The position numbers were made by a program, and so were the translations under genes. A stretch of DNA of 64,000 nucleotides. Origin: Pseudo-nitzschia pungens (lineage: Eukaryota > Bacillariophyta > Bacillariophyceae > Bacillariales > Bacillariaceae). The stretch is taken from positions 1,426,001 to 1,490,000 of the forward strand of contig CM074761.1 of NCBI GenBank assembly GCA_037355855.1, written 5' to 3'. Positions 12,986 through 23,230 of this stretch are shown in pieces. Numbering within the stretch: position 1 is the first letter of the stretch; each line of letters starts with the position of its first letter. Under the pieces are notes generated by a model that was not told the origin of the DNA, ran no database searches, and was given only the letters and a program-made list of their open reading frames with translations.

Positions 12986-15231
12986 ATGAGTTCCGCCGAC
13001 ACCTTCGCCGAGGGTGCCGCTCCTCACGGTCCTTCACTCGACGCTTCTGGAAGCGCGCTCGCCGCCGAGGCGGAGAACGAAGTTCCGAAACCAATGCAGC
13101 AAGAGTCTTCTTCGGAACACAACCATCCCGCGGCCCCTTTGGTGACCGCACCGGTTCCCGCCAAAAGCTCTCTGGACGCAGCGAAAAGCCTCAACGAAAG
13201 CAACAACAAGATCATCAAGGAGCTCGATGACGAAACCGCGAAAACCTTCCCGCAAATCGTGAGTTGGCCTTGTTGTGTATTGGAATTGTTCGTTCGGTCT
13301 GCCGCGTTTTTGTCGAATGGAACGGAACGGGACAGAATTCTGTATGGATTTGTTTCTGTCTTCGCCTTCAAGTTTTCTGTTCATCGTTTCGTCTTCGGTA
13401 TCGCAGTTGATTTTTTATTGCTTGCCCTGGCCTTTGTTTTCTTGTTTGAATGCCCGTTGAACGTTGATTTACTCATAACCCATTGCTCGCTATTCGCTGC
13501 TGCTGCTGACTGCGAATTGTTCGTTGCTTCTGGATGACATCGATAGCTCATGGAAATCTTAACGAACGACGAGGATTCCGATACCATAGCATGGTTGCCT
13601 CACGGTAGATCATTCATCATCTACAAGAAGAAAAAATTTGCAGCACAGGTCCTGGTCAAGTACTTTAAGGTAGGGAATAATTGGTTATCCTCGGATCGCC
13701 TTGCTGCCTTAATGGTTTGTGTTCGATTGCAACGCAACGGGAATCTTACACGCTCTCAACATCTTCGTCGTTTTTGTGATAATTGTGGTTCCAGGCGACC
13801 AAATTCACCTCCTTCACTCGGAAACTCAATCGCTGGGGCTTCACCCGCGTCACCCGAGGGACCGAGATGGGATCGTATTTCCACAAAATGTTCCTTCGGG
13901 ACAATCCCGAGTTGTGCCTGCGCATGAGCAGCCACACCTCCAGCAAATACCAACATTCCCACCACGAAATTCCCATGCAACACCTGCCGAATCCTCCCCA
14001 CATGCACAACCAGCTCATGATGAATCCCGGCGGTGTTCCGGGATTTGTTCCCCCGGCCCTGGGGATGCCGGCGATGCCCTTTCCCTTTTACGGCATGCCA
14101 GGCATGGCGCAGGGAGCGGCGGTGGCTCCTCCCGGTGGCCTCCCGGTGACGAATCCAGCAGCCAATCTGCCGACGCCACCCACTACCGCCGCTGAGTTTT
14201 CCCAGCAAAACCAATATATCAACCAGCAGCTGCAGCACCTGCAGTGGCAGCAATTTCAGTTGCAGCAGTACCAGCACCAACAAATCCAAGCGGCCGCTGC
14301 TGCAGCAGCTAACACCACCACCGCCAACAACCACGGCGTGGGTGTGGGCATCAATAATGCACCTTATCCCCAACCTCCCGCACCCGGAGGACCGACCTCA
14401 CCTGGCGGAAATACCTATCCATCGCAGCCACCGCTGCATCCCTCGACACAGACTGGGAACGCCACAAGTCCACCGTTGACCGGAACCCAACCACCCGGAG
14501 CTGAACACTCACCACCGACCGATCAAAATGACACGGGACGGCATTCCTCGCCCGGGCACCCCGGTCAACCGCTCCCGCCACAGGAGCCACAACCGCCGCA
14601 ACTACCACAGCAGCAACAACAACACCCGGCGGCACCCCTGCTGCATCCTCCTCAGCACGCTGGAGGCCACCCTCCGCAGCAACATCCGTATTATCCAAAC
14701 CAGCAGCTCCATGCGGGAGCCGTTCAACAGGCACCCAACCCTCATTCCTACAGTCAGAACCCACAATACCAATACGGCCAACAGCAGTCCCACCTTCCCC
14801 TCCACTCGCATTCGGGAGTCTCGAACGCGCTGAACAATCCACCTCCAATGAATCATCAAGGGGGCCAACATTATGCCGGACCACAACCGACACAGGTACA
14901 AACACACCCCTATCCCTACCAATACTCCCAGCAAAATACCTATCTCCAACACAATCCGCAGGGCCAGCCACAACAGCAGCAGCAGCAGCAACAACACTAC
15001 AACCCTCCGATTCACCCTTCGCCTTCTACCGCCGGACCCAACCCAACGGAGATGCCGCCACTGCCGCAATCCTCACAGCCACTGCCCACACCCACACTCT
15101 CTCCTCCAACACCGGACGCCGTGGAGGGCAACACGGTAGATTCGCTGGTTCAAGGCGACGAGGGAAATGAGCCCGAGGTCGTCGAAACCGACGATGGCAC
15201 CGAGAAGGGAGACGATGTCCTTTGCCCATGA
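12986..15231 (+). CDS. heat shock transcription factor (HSF)
   Basis: Three exons, 12986..13258, 13547..13669 and 13795..15231, with introns of 288 bp (GTGAGT..ATAG) and 125 bp (GTAGGG..CCAG), both in phase 0, give 610 residues. The DNA-binding domain begins at about residue 88 (TFPQI), continues through LMEILTN and WLPHGRSF in exon 2, and ends in exon 3 with FTSFTRKLNRWGF. This is the wing-and-helix core of HSF, with Trp-Gly-Phe as in diatom HSFs. After it come a Gln-rich stretch (about 250-300) that may serve as a short oligomerisation coiled coil, and a long Pro/Gln/His-rich tail with an acidic end, likely the activation region. It is expected to act in the nucleus on nGAAn elements. Both introns interrupt the DNA-binding domain. 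The ORFs on the opposite strand over the Gln-rich part are shadows. Confidence 0.93.
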
Positions 15232-16746
15232 AAGAGTTCATCGAAGCAGAGCTTGGGAAACGAAACGAGAACGATGGCCGCAAACTGGAAGAGTCGCGAT
15301 CACGGGTGGAATGCACTGCTGTGAGATCAAATTGACGACAAAACACGATCGGATGGGTTGAGTTGGGAACGGGTTGGGAACGAGGGTAGAGAGATGCGCG
15401 TTGACCATTCCAACGCATCGACACATATCTAAACCACTTGCGTTACTTTCTGTGCAAGTCTTTGGCTTCGCAGCGTAGCATACAAGTATTGCATGTACTG
15501 CTGTGGATACCGGGACCGCTTTCCCTAGTCACCGTCTCCCACCTCAGTCTCGATCATCCTTTCTCGAAGCTCTCGCTTTTTTTCCTTCCGGGGAAACCAC
15601 CTCCGAATCCCGCGGAACCTACCTACAACACGGGGACGGGCTCTTTGTTTGTACAAAACAAAAGATTGGCGTAGGTCTTGGCATTTCCCACGCTCCACTC
15701 GCTCCACCCATGTGCCCTCATTGGCAAGTGGCAAGTGGCATTTGTGGTTTGATTTCTATTGCAACTTTTGTTATTTTGCTATCAGCACGCAGTCCTTTTG
15801 AAGACTATTTGCATTCTTCTGGCCCTCTTGCTCCCAACATAGCCTCCAAGGAGTCTTTCCCCACTCACAGCGTGGTGGGGGATGGACCATATTTACTGCA
15901 CTTTTCAGCAGGGGTCACGCCACAATCATCCATCCACCGGTAGCTCTCTTCTCTCTGTACTTCGTTGTACCATTCAAAATACAGGCATAAATCATCATTA
16001 TTGTCTTTTGTTTGCATTGCAGTAAGGTTACTTGCTTGTATCTATCATTTTTCAAGTTTTGAGTTCTATTATGATTATTTTTTCAACAAAAAGATACTAC
16101 TATTAATTAAATCTTACTTCGTCTTGTTGCATCCCGGATGCATGATAACATTTACGGACTGCTCGTCTCTCATGACATTTCAGTCTTTCTCTGTTCTTTT
16201 TTGCTCATTACACGTAACCATACTCGTACCGGTACTCTACTTGGTTGAAGTCATATAAAGTAATTATGACTGATGACTTGAGACTGATTGATTTATCCTT
16301 AAACCCCGCATGCGGTCGGAACGATAAAGCCGCGAGACACAATGTGTCGTAATCTCAGCCTGGTAAGGTTACTCGTACCCTACCGGTAATCTTACTCTCA
16401 GATCGTGAGTTGCAAGTTTTGGAACGATCTTCAAGGATCATCGAAGTGTTGGAATCTGAAGTACTGATACCGGTACCTTCAACCTACAAGTTGACATCCT
16501 CAGTGACAGGAGCTTACGCCGAGTGATCGAGGTTATGGAATGCACACTGTTGGCAGCACTTGCTTTCACTAGAGCTCAACCTTTCTGACAAAAGAACCTG
16601 GAATTCTGGAAAATTTGACCCAAACGCGATATTCGCAGAGCCGAAAAGCCACCATAGATTGGAACGATTGACACTAACAATTTTCACAGAGTGGGGGAGA
16701 ATGATCGTCGCCCTTTCTCACTGATTGATACGTGCCATACGAAAGA
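15232..16746. other. intergenic, no gene seen
   Basis: HSF 3' flank followed by DNA with scattered GTACCGGTAC words (about 16220-16235, 16370-16395, 16465-16475). ORFs at 15503..15943 and 15965..16258 have no domain features or sensible context and are left out. Confidence 0.6.
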
Positions 16747-18195
16747 ATGAAACACTCGGAAAATGCGGTGAGGAAACATCATCAACACCATAGTCCCGAT
16801 TCGGTTCCAACGAAGCGGAAACGCGGGATCAAAGTTGCACTTGAGCTAGTCATATTTTTCTGTTCGACCGCCCTGATCGTCCCTTGGATTGTATTCACAA
16901 CGCAAGCGCAAAGCGATGCCGATTCTTTCGGCTTCATGAGTCCCACTTGGGATTCCATCTCGCAATTCGCTCTCCCTCCGAACACCGCACCCAGGAATCT
17001 CACTGTTTTTTCAGAATCATCGCATGATTCTTTCTCTCAAAACGAAAATGATCACGATAGCGTCCTGCGATCTCTACAAGAATTGACGAGGAGCCCTGCT
17101 CCGGGAAGCATTGTTTGCTCGTCCCCGCACTTCACACCAATCTACGACAAAATCCTCTACTCCAGTTACGACGGTACACGCAACGAGACACAATCTCGTG
17201 TGAACCGAAAAATACCACGCATCCTTCACATTTCGTTTAACCATCGCTGTGTGCCAAACGAGTTGGCGGATAGCATCGATCGCTGGAAAGAAGTCTTTCC
17301 TGACCACTCGGTTTTCTTTCACGACGACGAGGCCGTGCAGCGATTGATCCATGGAGACGATCTCCAGCACCGAACTCCGTTGTGGCATTCCTCGGAAGAA
17401 TTCCCGGAACTCCTTAACCATATGCGGTGCATCAAATTCAAGGGAGCGATGCTCATTGACGTCTGGAGGATGCTCGTTGTGTGGACCTACGGCGGAATCT
17501 ACACCGACATTGACAACTGGCCGGGTCCCAAATTCGACGGCCGCACCACGATTCGAGAGGGGGATTCCTATTTTTCGGTGTCGGATGGAAAGGAGCGGCC
17601 TTCCCAGTGGCTCTTCGGGATGACCCCTCGGCACCCCGTTGCGATATTCACGCTCCAAGAAATCAGCCGGCGTCTCCTCAAAATGAAAAACATCGCTCGA
17701 CCGAGGGTGGTCCACATCACCGGTCCGCAAGCCATGAAAATGGGCTATCGGAAATTCAAGGAGCTCCTGAAACGGAACGCAACGATTTTTGGAGCGTCGT
17801 CCTATTACACCCAGGATCGAAAAATCGAAGCTAAGGAATCCGGCAATTACGCGAAAGGGGGCCTCGGCGGCACCTTCGACGAAATTGTCGATCGCTTTTA
17901 CGATGTGAACAGCAACACCACCTATTTCAATATCACCAAAAGGGAGAAGGTTCAACTAGTGAGTGGAATAAAGCACTGGACGGAAGACGTCAAACTAAAC
18001 GTCGGAAAATCCGGTTCGACTGGCAAGCCGTCTTCCAACGGGATCGATACCGATACCGGTACGGATTTGAAAGCTGTCGATTCCAGTGCTAGCGATAATG
18101 ATCCTAGTCTTGAATCGTACGATGGTGTGTCGTGCTGGGATTACTTGACCGCCCTCGACGCCTTCGATGGACGCCCAAGCAAAGAAGCAAGTTAA
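16747..18195 (+). CDS. GT32-type (OCH1-like) Golgi glycosyltransferase
   Basis: Single exon, 482 residues, from the ATG at 16747 (a GTG lies 15 bases upstream but eukaryotic initiation favours the ATG). The layout is type II: a short basic cytosolic tail rich in His and Lys, a membrane anchor at about residues 28-50, then a lumenal stem and catalytic domain. The family motifs are IPRILHISF (about 155-165), RCIKFKGAMLIDVWRMLVVWTYGGIY, and the DxD nucleotide-sugar/metal site Asp254-Ile-Asp256. The family uses GDP-mannose or another nucleotide sugar to extend N-glycans or glycolipids; the exact donor cannot be read. The ITGPQAMKMGY stretch is also typical of this family. The C-terminal 60 residues are Ser/Asp-rich and poorly structured. 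Confidence 0.88.
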   Translation: MKHSENAVRKHHQHHSPDSVPTKRKRGIKVALELVIFFCSTALIVPWIVFTTQAQSDADSFGFMSPTWDSISQFALPPNTAPRNLTVFSESSHDSFSQNENDHDSVLRSLQELTRSPAPGSIVCSSPHFTPIYDKILYSSYDGTRNETQSRVNRKIPRILHISFNHRCVPNELADSIDRWKEVFPDHSVFFHDDEAVQRLIHGDDLQHRTPLWHSSEEFPELLNHMRCIKFKGAMLIDVWRMLVVWTYGGIYTDIDNWPGPKFDGRTTIREGDSYFSVSDGKERPSQWLFGMTPRHPVAIFTLQEISRRLLKMKNIARPRVVHITGPQAMKMGYRKFKELLKRNATIFGASSYYTQDRKIEAKESGNYAKGGLGGTFDEIVDRFYDVNSNTTYFNITKREKVQLVSGIKHWTEDVKLNVGKSGSTGKPSSNGIDTDTGTDLKAVDSSASDNDPSLESYDGVSCWDYLTALDAFDGRPSKEAS

Positions 18196-19065
18196 GTGAA
18201 ACCACTAAATGGAGCATCTGAACATCTTGGTAAAGAATTACTCGAAACATTCCCGCAAGAGATAAGACATCTCGTGGAATAGTAATAATGAAAACTGAAG
18301 TCCTGCGATCGACTCGATCGGGATACTGGTGCCAGCGGATAGAACGTTGTAACCATGCCAGACCTATACAGATCTGGAGTCGTGTCGTTATTGCAGCTAA
18401 TGCAGCAGGCAATTGTTGCAGTGGAATTTCTTACGGATAAATTTGATCGAAGTGCACCTGTTGTGCTGGTAAAGATTTGTTCGCAATATGGAAGTTGAAA
18501 GCTGAGTGATCTTGATTGTTGGATTCAGTTAGGAGTCATTTAGGAGTCATCTTATCTGTTGGTGCTCATCCATATTAGTACAGAATCTCCTCTTATTGAA
18601 ATATATTGTGACCACCATCACCCCGGGAAAAAGCCCGATTTCAATTGTCTGTTTTCTCCCGTCAATCATGAAGTACAGTAGTCGATACGTCTAGTGATGC
18701 GATTACTACTGTCCGATCAATGTACACGAACTGAACAACTGTCAAAATTATTGCATATCACAAGTCCTTTGATAGACTTGCAAAGAGTCTATCGCAACAT
18801 AATACTTTCAAACATTCAGGGTCTTGGCGGCTCATTGGAAGAAATGCACTGAGATCAAGAGGATACCGTCTTCCATCCATGTCAAATTCTCTCCTCATAT
18901 CAACCAGAAATAACCTCGAAATAATCATGCAATCAATCCTGCTGTTTCGTTTAGAAGGAAAGCAAGATTCGTACAGGACGATCGAAACCTTTGCAAACAA
19001 ACAGCAATATCAGGATGTGAGCAAACGGCAAACAGCGAGTAGCAGTGATGCTAACGCGAATGCCA

Positions 19066-20176
19066 GGGTTTCGCTGGGTTCGACGCGTAGATTACATACC
19101 ATGAAGCGATACCCAATTATCGCCCCAGAAAAACACGATACGCTGGTGGGAGCTGCAAGCAACGAGCAGCAAGTAACCTTAACACTCGCAAATGACAATA
19201 GGGAATGGGGCTTCGCTAGGTTCGAAACATTCTTTTTGTACTGCAAAGCAATACTAGATAAGAACGATACAGCGGATGGGAGCAGCAAGCAGTGGCAAGC
19301 CGCAAGAAGCAAGCAGTCGATAACGCACGGGGGGTTTTCACCAGGTTCGACACGTTGTTTTTGTACTGCAAAACAATACCCTAGCATCGCCCTAGATAAG
19401 AACGATACAGCGGATGGGAGCAGAAAGCAGTGGCAAGCCGCAAGCCGCAAGAAGCAAGCAGCCGATAACGCACGAGGGGTTTTCACCAGGTTCGACACGT
19501 TGTTTTTGTACTGCGAAACAATACCTCAGCGCAGCCAAGATCAACGGTACAGAGGAGAACAACGAGCACCAAGCACCAAGCAACGAGTACCAAGCAACAA
19601 GCAACAAGCGCTCGCAAAAAGGAAATGAGGTTTCGCTAGGTTCGACGCGTAAATTATGTACTGTAAAGAGATACCCGAGCATCGCCCTCGCTAGAAGGAT
19701 ACAGCATGGGGGAATAGCAAAGCATCGATATACAGGGGACAGCAAGCAGCAAGCAGCAAATAACGTACGGGGTTTCGATCGGTTCGACGCGTGGATTATG
19801 TACTGTAAAGACATACCCGAGCATCGCCATAGATGAATAGTGAAGGCTAGTGGGGGGACAGCAACACGTGGATCTACAGGGGACAGCGAACAGCAACGCG
19901 TCGATCCATGGGTGGACAGCAATGCGTCGATGCAGTACAGGGGAAAGCGAACAGCAAAGCGTTGATCTCAGGGGGACAGCGAACAGCAACAGCGGATTCA
20001 CAGGAGACAGCAGGCGATACTCCAAGAAAATGGAATCGACCCATACTCAGCGGACGCGAGGCTATATATCGATACTACGAAAGAACAGATCGTACAGGGT
20101 CGTACGGGGTTTCGCTGGGTTGGAAGCATTGTTTTTACTGTAAAGAGGTACTCCAGTATCGCCCTAGATAAACAGA
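19066..20176 (+). repeat. dispersed repeat family A: seven copies of a 70-90 bp unit with a stem-loop
   Basis: Copies start near 19066, 19207, 19331, 19474, 19628, 19770 and 20107. Each reads GGGGTTTCGCTGGGTTCGAC or a close variant. An internal hairpin follows, TTTTGTACTGCAAAA in the best copies (stem TTTTG/CAAAA, loop TACTG), with paired changes such as TTATG..TAAAG in others. Then comes ATACCC-AGCATCGCCCTAGATAAG. Linkers between copies carry related AGCAAGCAG and CGATACAGCGGATGGGAGC words. Spacing varies from about 120 to 340 bp, so this is not a simple tandem array. Confidence 0.8.
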
Positions 20177-20400
20177 ACAGGGGGGGGAGCAGGAAGCAGC
20201 AAATAACAGGACGTAGCAAAGCGTCGATATGCAGCGACTAGCAACGCGTCGATATATAGGGGACAGTAAAGAGTCGATGTACAGGAAACAGCAAAGCGTT
20301 TGTCTACAGCAAAAAGCAACGCGACGATATACAGGGAACAGCAGCAAAGTGTCGATCTGCGGAGGACAGCCGCAAAGTGAGTCTATAGGGGATGAGAGTC
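19715..20400 (+). repeat. repeat family B: imperfect about 28-30 bp tandem units
   Basis: The core is close to GCGTCGATATACAGGGGAC followed by AGC-AACAGCAA. It repeats with substitutions near 19718, 19862, 19890, 19923, 19958, 20218, 20245, 20270, 20298, 20325 and 20350. It is interrupted by the last family A copy and by the first family C units. Confidence 0.7.
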
Positions 20401-20830
20401 GAGGGGATACTCTTATAAAATGAGACCGATCCATACTGAGGCGACGCAAGGTAATGATGTATCGATAGTACTCCGAAAAAATACAGTGATCGATACTCAG
20501 GGGACTCGAGGCTAGGATACAAAAACAGATCGATCCATGCCCAAGGGACGCTGGGTCACATATCGATACTGCGAAAGAATGGTAGATCAATAGATTCATA
20601 TTTGACGCAAGGCAAGGATACAAAAATAGATCGATCTATTCAGAGGACGCGAGGCAAGGATGCAAAAATACTAGAGTGATCCATAATGATGCCTGGCCAT
20701 ATATCGATGATACTCCGTGAAAAGAAGAAATCGACCCATCCTCAGTGGACGCGAGCTTATCATAAATCAATACTCCGTGAAAAGATAGTATTGATCTAAC
20801 AATGGATTCATCTTTGGACAGCCCTACTAC
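20020..20830 (+). repeat. repeat family C: imperfect about 55-60 bp units
   Basis: Units resemble GATCGATCCATACTCAG then GGACGCGAGGC, a short AT segment, then ATATCGATACTCCG and AAAAAAT. Examples lie near 20030, 20408, 20485, 20530, 20625, 20675, 20735 and 20775. Divergence is high, which suggests age. Confidence 0.65.
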
Positions 20831-20867
20831 TGCTGGAATCAACTAAAGCTATATCTAAACTAAGAGT

Positions 20868-20894
20868 TAGTAGTAGTAGTAGTAGTAGTAGTAG
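20868..20894. repeat. (TAG)n trinucleotide microsatellite
   Basis: About nine consecutive AGT/TAG units directly after the family C repeats. Confidence 0.95.
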
Positions 20895-21446
20895 ATTGGG
20901 AGATACTTGTAACCATGATATTACTCGGTTCCAAGTTCCTTTTCAACTGGTTCGATTGCTTACTTGGCATACTTCTCTGAGGACTACTGCCTATTTAGGT
21001 ATGGTATCACCGTCGATGGTGGTAAAAGAGTGGGTATCAGCTCCTAAAATACAGCAGCGTTTGGACGTCTATCGTCCCACCTTCTTCAATGTAAATCGCT
21101 GCTTGATATTCTCAAGATGCTTACTTGACTTTTCACTGCATGAGCGAAATTGTATGCCTCTGTGCCGTCGCAACGCAGCAACATCCCCAAGAAAATGTAG
21201 CAAGCGGAGTATCCTGCTTCAAACTGGCAGTCCGTCAGCCGTCAGTCGAGTTAGAGTAGAAAAACTGATGTTTACAAAAAATATCTTTTTTTGGTGATTT
21301 TCGAAGATAGTCAGAATGGTACATGTATCCGTCAAGGCAAGCGGCGTCCGAGATGTTTCTTGCACCGATCACTCACAAATTTATTTGCCAAAAAAATCCT
21401 CTTTTGTCCGGTCACGCATTGATCTACCGATACATTGGTTGGAATC

Positions 21447-22559
21447 ATGTTTCTCTATACAAGACGTTCGGCGTCGCCTTCGTGGCTCACTCTTTCTCTC
21501 CTTCTGCAACAGTGTTATGTATTCTCCGCTTGTGGATTGGAGACTAAGATTGCGGCACCCAATGAGTCCGGTTCGTGCAAGGCGTCTGACCCATCAGGGG
21601 GGATTTGTCAACAGGAGATCAGCAAGATCCGTCTTGGTCTAGAGTGGTTTGTGAACCCGGATCATCTCCCCTTGATCGTTGCTCAGCAGCATGGTATCTT
21701 CAAAGACTTTGGCCTCGAAGTAGAACTCGTCGAGCCAGTGGATCACTGGGAGGCCGAGGAGGAAATCCTGGCAGGGAGGTTGGACGTCGCTGTAACAGAG
21801 CCACTTCACCTGGCTCAGGATGCCGCTAGAGGGAAACCCGTATTGGGCTTCTCTAGATTTCTTCACACAGATGGCGGGGTTATGTTCGACAAGAGCCGAT
21901 CGGGCATTGAACGACCAAGCGATATGTGTGGCAAAACCATTTCGTACCCGGGCTCACCCGGACCAGGAGGTCCAGCTATTGTTCAGACCATGGTAGAAGC
22001 CGATGGTAAGATGGATTGCAATATAAACTCCTATGGGAAGTTTAACGGCGGATTCTATCATACAGATGCAATTGAATCTCGCAACGCAGATGTGGCAACC
22101 TTGATATTCTGGAACTTTGAGATTCCGGAGGCGAAGGCCCGTGGCATGAACGAGGTTGGTTTCTTCTCTCTAAAAGAATGGGGTGTCCCAGACTTTTGCC
22201 AACTTGTTCTCATGACTACACCCAAACGCTTTGAAGATCAAAAAGAAAACTTTCGTAGGCTTGTCCTTGCCATGCGACGAGCTACTGGCATTATCCACCA
22301 GCAGCCACACATGGCAAGAGAATATTACAAACAGTTTGTCGGCGAAACTGAAAGCAGTGATAACGACGAAGATAAAACAAAACAAGAAGTCATGGAAGCA
22401 ACCATGTCAGCGACATTGCCTGCTTTTCCTAACGACAACAGTATGTCCAGCGATTACTACGACAGACTAATGGCTTGGCTCGTGAAGACAGATCAGGTGG
22501 AAGAAGCAGCATCAAACGTAGCCGTTGATACGTATTGGACAAACGCTGTTGCATGGTAG
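21447..22559 (+). CDS. THI5/NMT1-like pyrimidine-binding protein (periplasmic-type fold)
   Basis: Single exon, 370 residues from the ATG at 21447, which is preferred because it gives a signal peptide (RRSASPSWLTLSLLLQQC, cleavage near residue 25-30). The mature part matches the NMT1/THI5-like solute-binding family: LGLEWFVNPDHLPLIVAQQHGIF at its start, then EEEILAGRLDVAVTEPLHLAQ and GKTISYPGSPGPGG. Bacterial relatives (ThiY) bind a formyl-aminopyrimidine thiamine precursor; fungal THI5 makes one. The Cys cluster characteristic of yeast THI5 (CCCxC) is absent, so binding rather than synthesis is inferred. With a signal peptide it would act at the cell surface or in an endomembrane or plastid compartment. 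I looked for a TPP-riboswitch signature in both flanks and saw none. It converges with the MATE gene. Confidence 0.82.
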   Translation: MFLYTRRSASPSWLTLSLLLQQCYVFSACGLETKIAAPNESGSCKASDPSGGICQQEISKIRLGLEWFVNPDHLPLIVAQQHGIFKDFGLEVELVEPVDHWEAEEEILAGRLDVAVTEPLHLAQDAARGKPVLGFSRFLHTDGGVMFDKSRSGIERPSDMCGKTISYPGSPGPGGPAIVQTMVEADGKMDCNINSYGKFNGGFYHTDAIESRNADVATLIFWNFEIPEAKARGMNEVGFFSLKEWGVPDFCQLVLMTTPKRFEDQKENFRRLVLAMRRATGIIHQQPHMAREYYKQFVGETESSDNDEDKTKQEVMEATMSATLPAFPNDNSMSSDYYDRLMAWLVKTDQVEEAASNVAVDTYWTNAVAW

Positions 22560-23230
22560 GTCAACACCCAAGCCCAGGATCCTCATTAGGACTTTAGCAG
22601 ATGCTATGCCATGCATCCCTTTCCACATTAACAAAAAGTCGCCTAGACTTCAGGTCTGAATTTCAAGTCGGCGGAACCAACTATATCAGAAGAGGAACAC
22701 ATTGCAAACTGACAACGGAACGAACCAGACAAATCGGATCATTGTTGATTCTGCATTGATAGTTGGATAGCTGTTATAGATATTCTAATATACGGTTATC
22801 CCCTTTTCTCATGATAATTATTCGTAAATTCTGTTCTGTGTCATAATAATATAAAACGTGTACACGTAACGTTTATAGTAAAAAATAATATTTATTTTAA
22901 GTTGTCTTGGAAATTCCCATTTTTGAACCCGCTAATCTGATGTCGCATCGTATTCGAACTGTGATATCTATTCAAAGATACATGATCGAAAAATGAAGGG
23001 TTTTACTCTTACCCCTATTACGCAACAACCTCACGAAAATGAAGGCGATGTCGACAGCAGAAAAAATCCAACTCCATGATGTCATTCCGTTTGTCAAGAT
23101 GCGGGGATGAAACACTACCATTCGTATCCATATGCGCCTTTCGTGTCCATCTACTGGTCTCACTCTAGAAATGTCGAAGTCGTAAGCCCATGCTGCTGTG
23201 TTGTGAGTCAAGCTGCAGTTTTTGCTTTCT
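22560..23230. other. intergenic between convergent genes
   Basis: AT-rich 3' flanks of the THI5-like gene (plus) and the MATE-PDZ gene (minus). No gene, RNA or repeat was recognised. Confidence 0.6.

Larger units (their letters stand above)
18196..21446. other. gene-free region carrying a repeat field
   Basis: No gene is supported. From about 19066 to 20830 almost every base belongs to one of three decayed repeat families (listed separately). Positions 20868-20894 are a TAG/AGT trinucleotide microsatellite. The ORFs in this stretch owe their length to the repeats. Confidence 0.65.

Noticed and set aside
13756..14373. Long minus-strand ORFs over the HSF tail
   Set aside because: Antisense of Gln/Pro-rich coding sequence, which rarely makes stops on the other strand.
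15503..15943. 146-codon plus-strand ORF after HSF
   Set aside because: Low-quality composition, overlapped by other ORFs, no family likeness; probably HSF 3' flank.
19010..19498. Minus-strand ORF of 162 codons rich in Leu, Cys and Ala
   Set aside because: Its length and internal similarity come from reading the repeat family in antisense; no initiation context or domain.
19207..19546. tRNA genes, because GGTTCGA recurs like a T-loop
   Set aside because: No acceptor stem, anticodon arm or full cloverleaf can be drawn; the box is kept only as a note under the repeat family.
19715..20400. CRISPR array
   Set aside because: Repeat units are imperfect, spacers are not uniform or unique, there are no cas genes and the context is eukaryotic.
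20850..22900. TPP riboswitch near the THI5-like gene
   Set aside because: No CTGAGA plus GGATAAT-type pair was found by eye in either flank; a covariance search would settle it.
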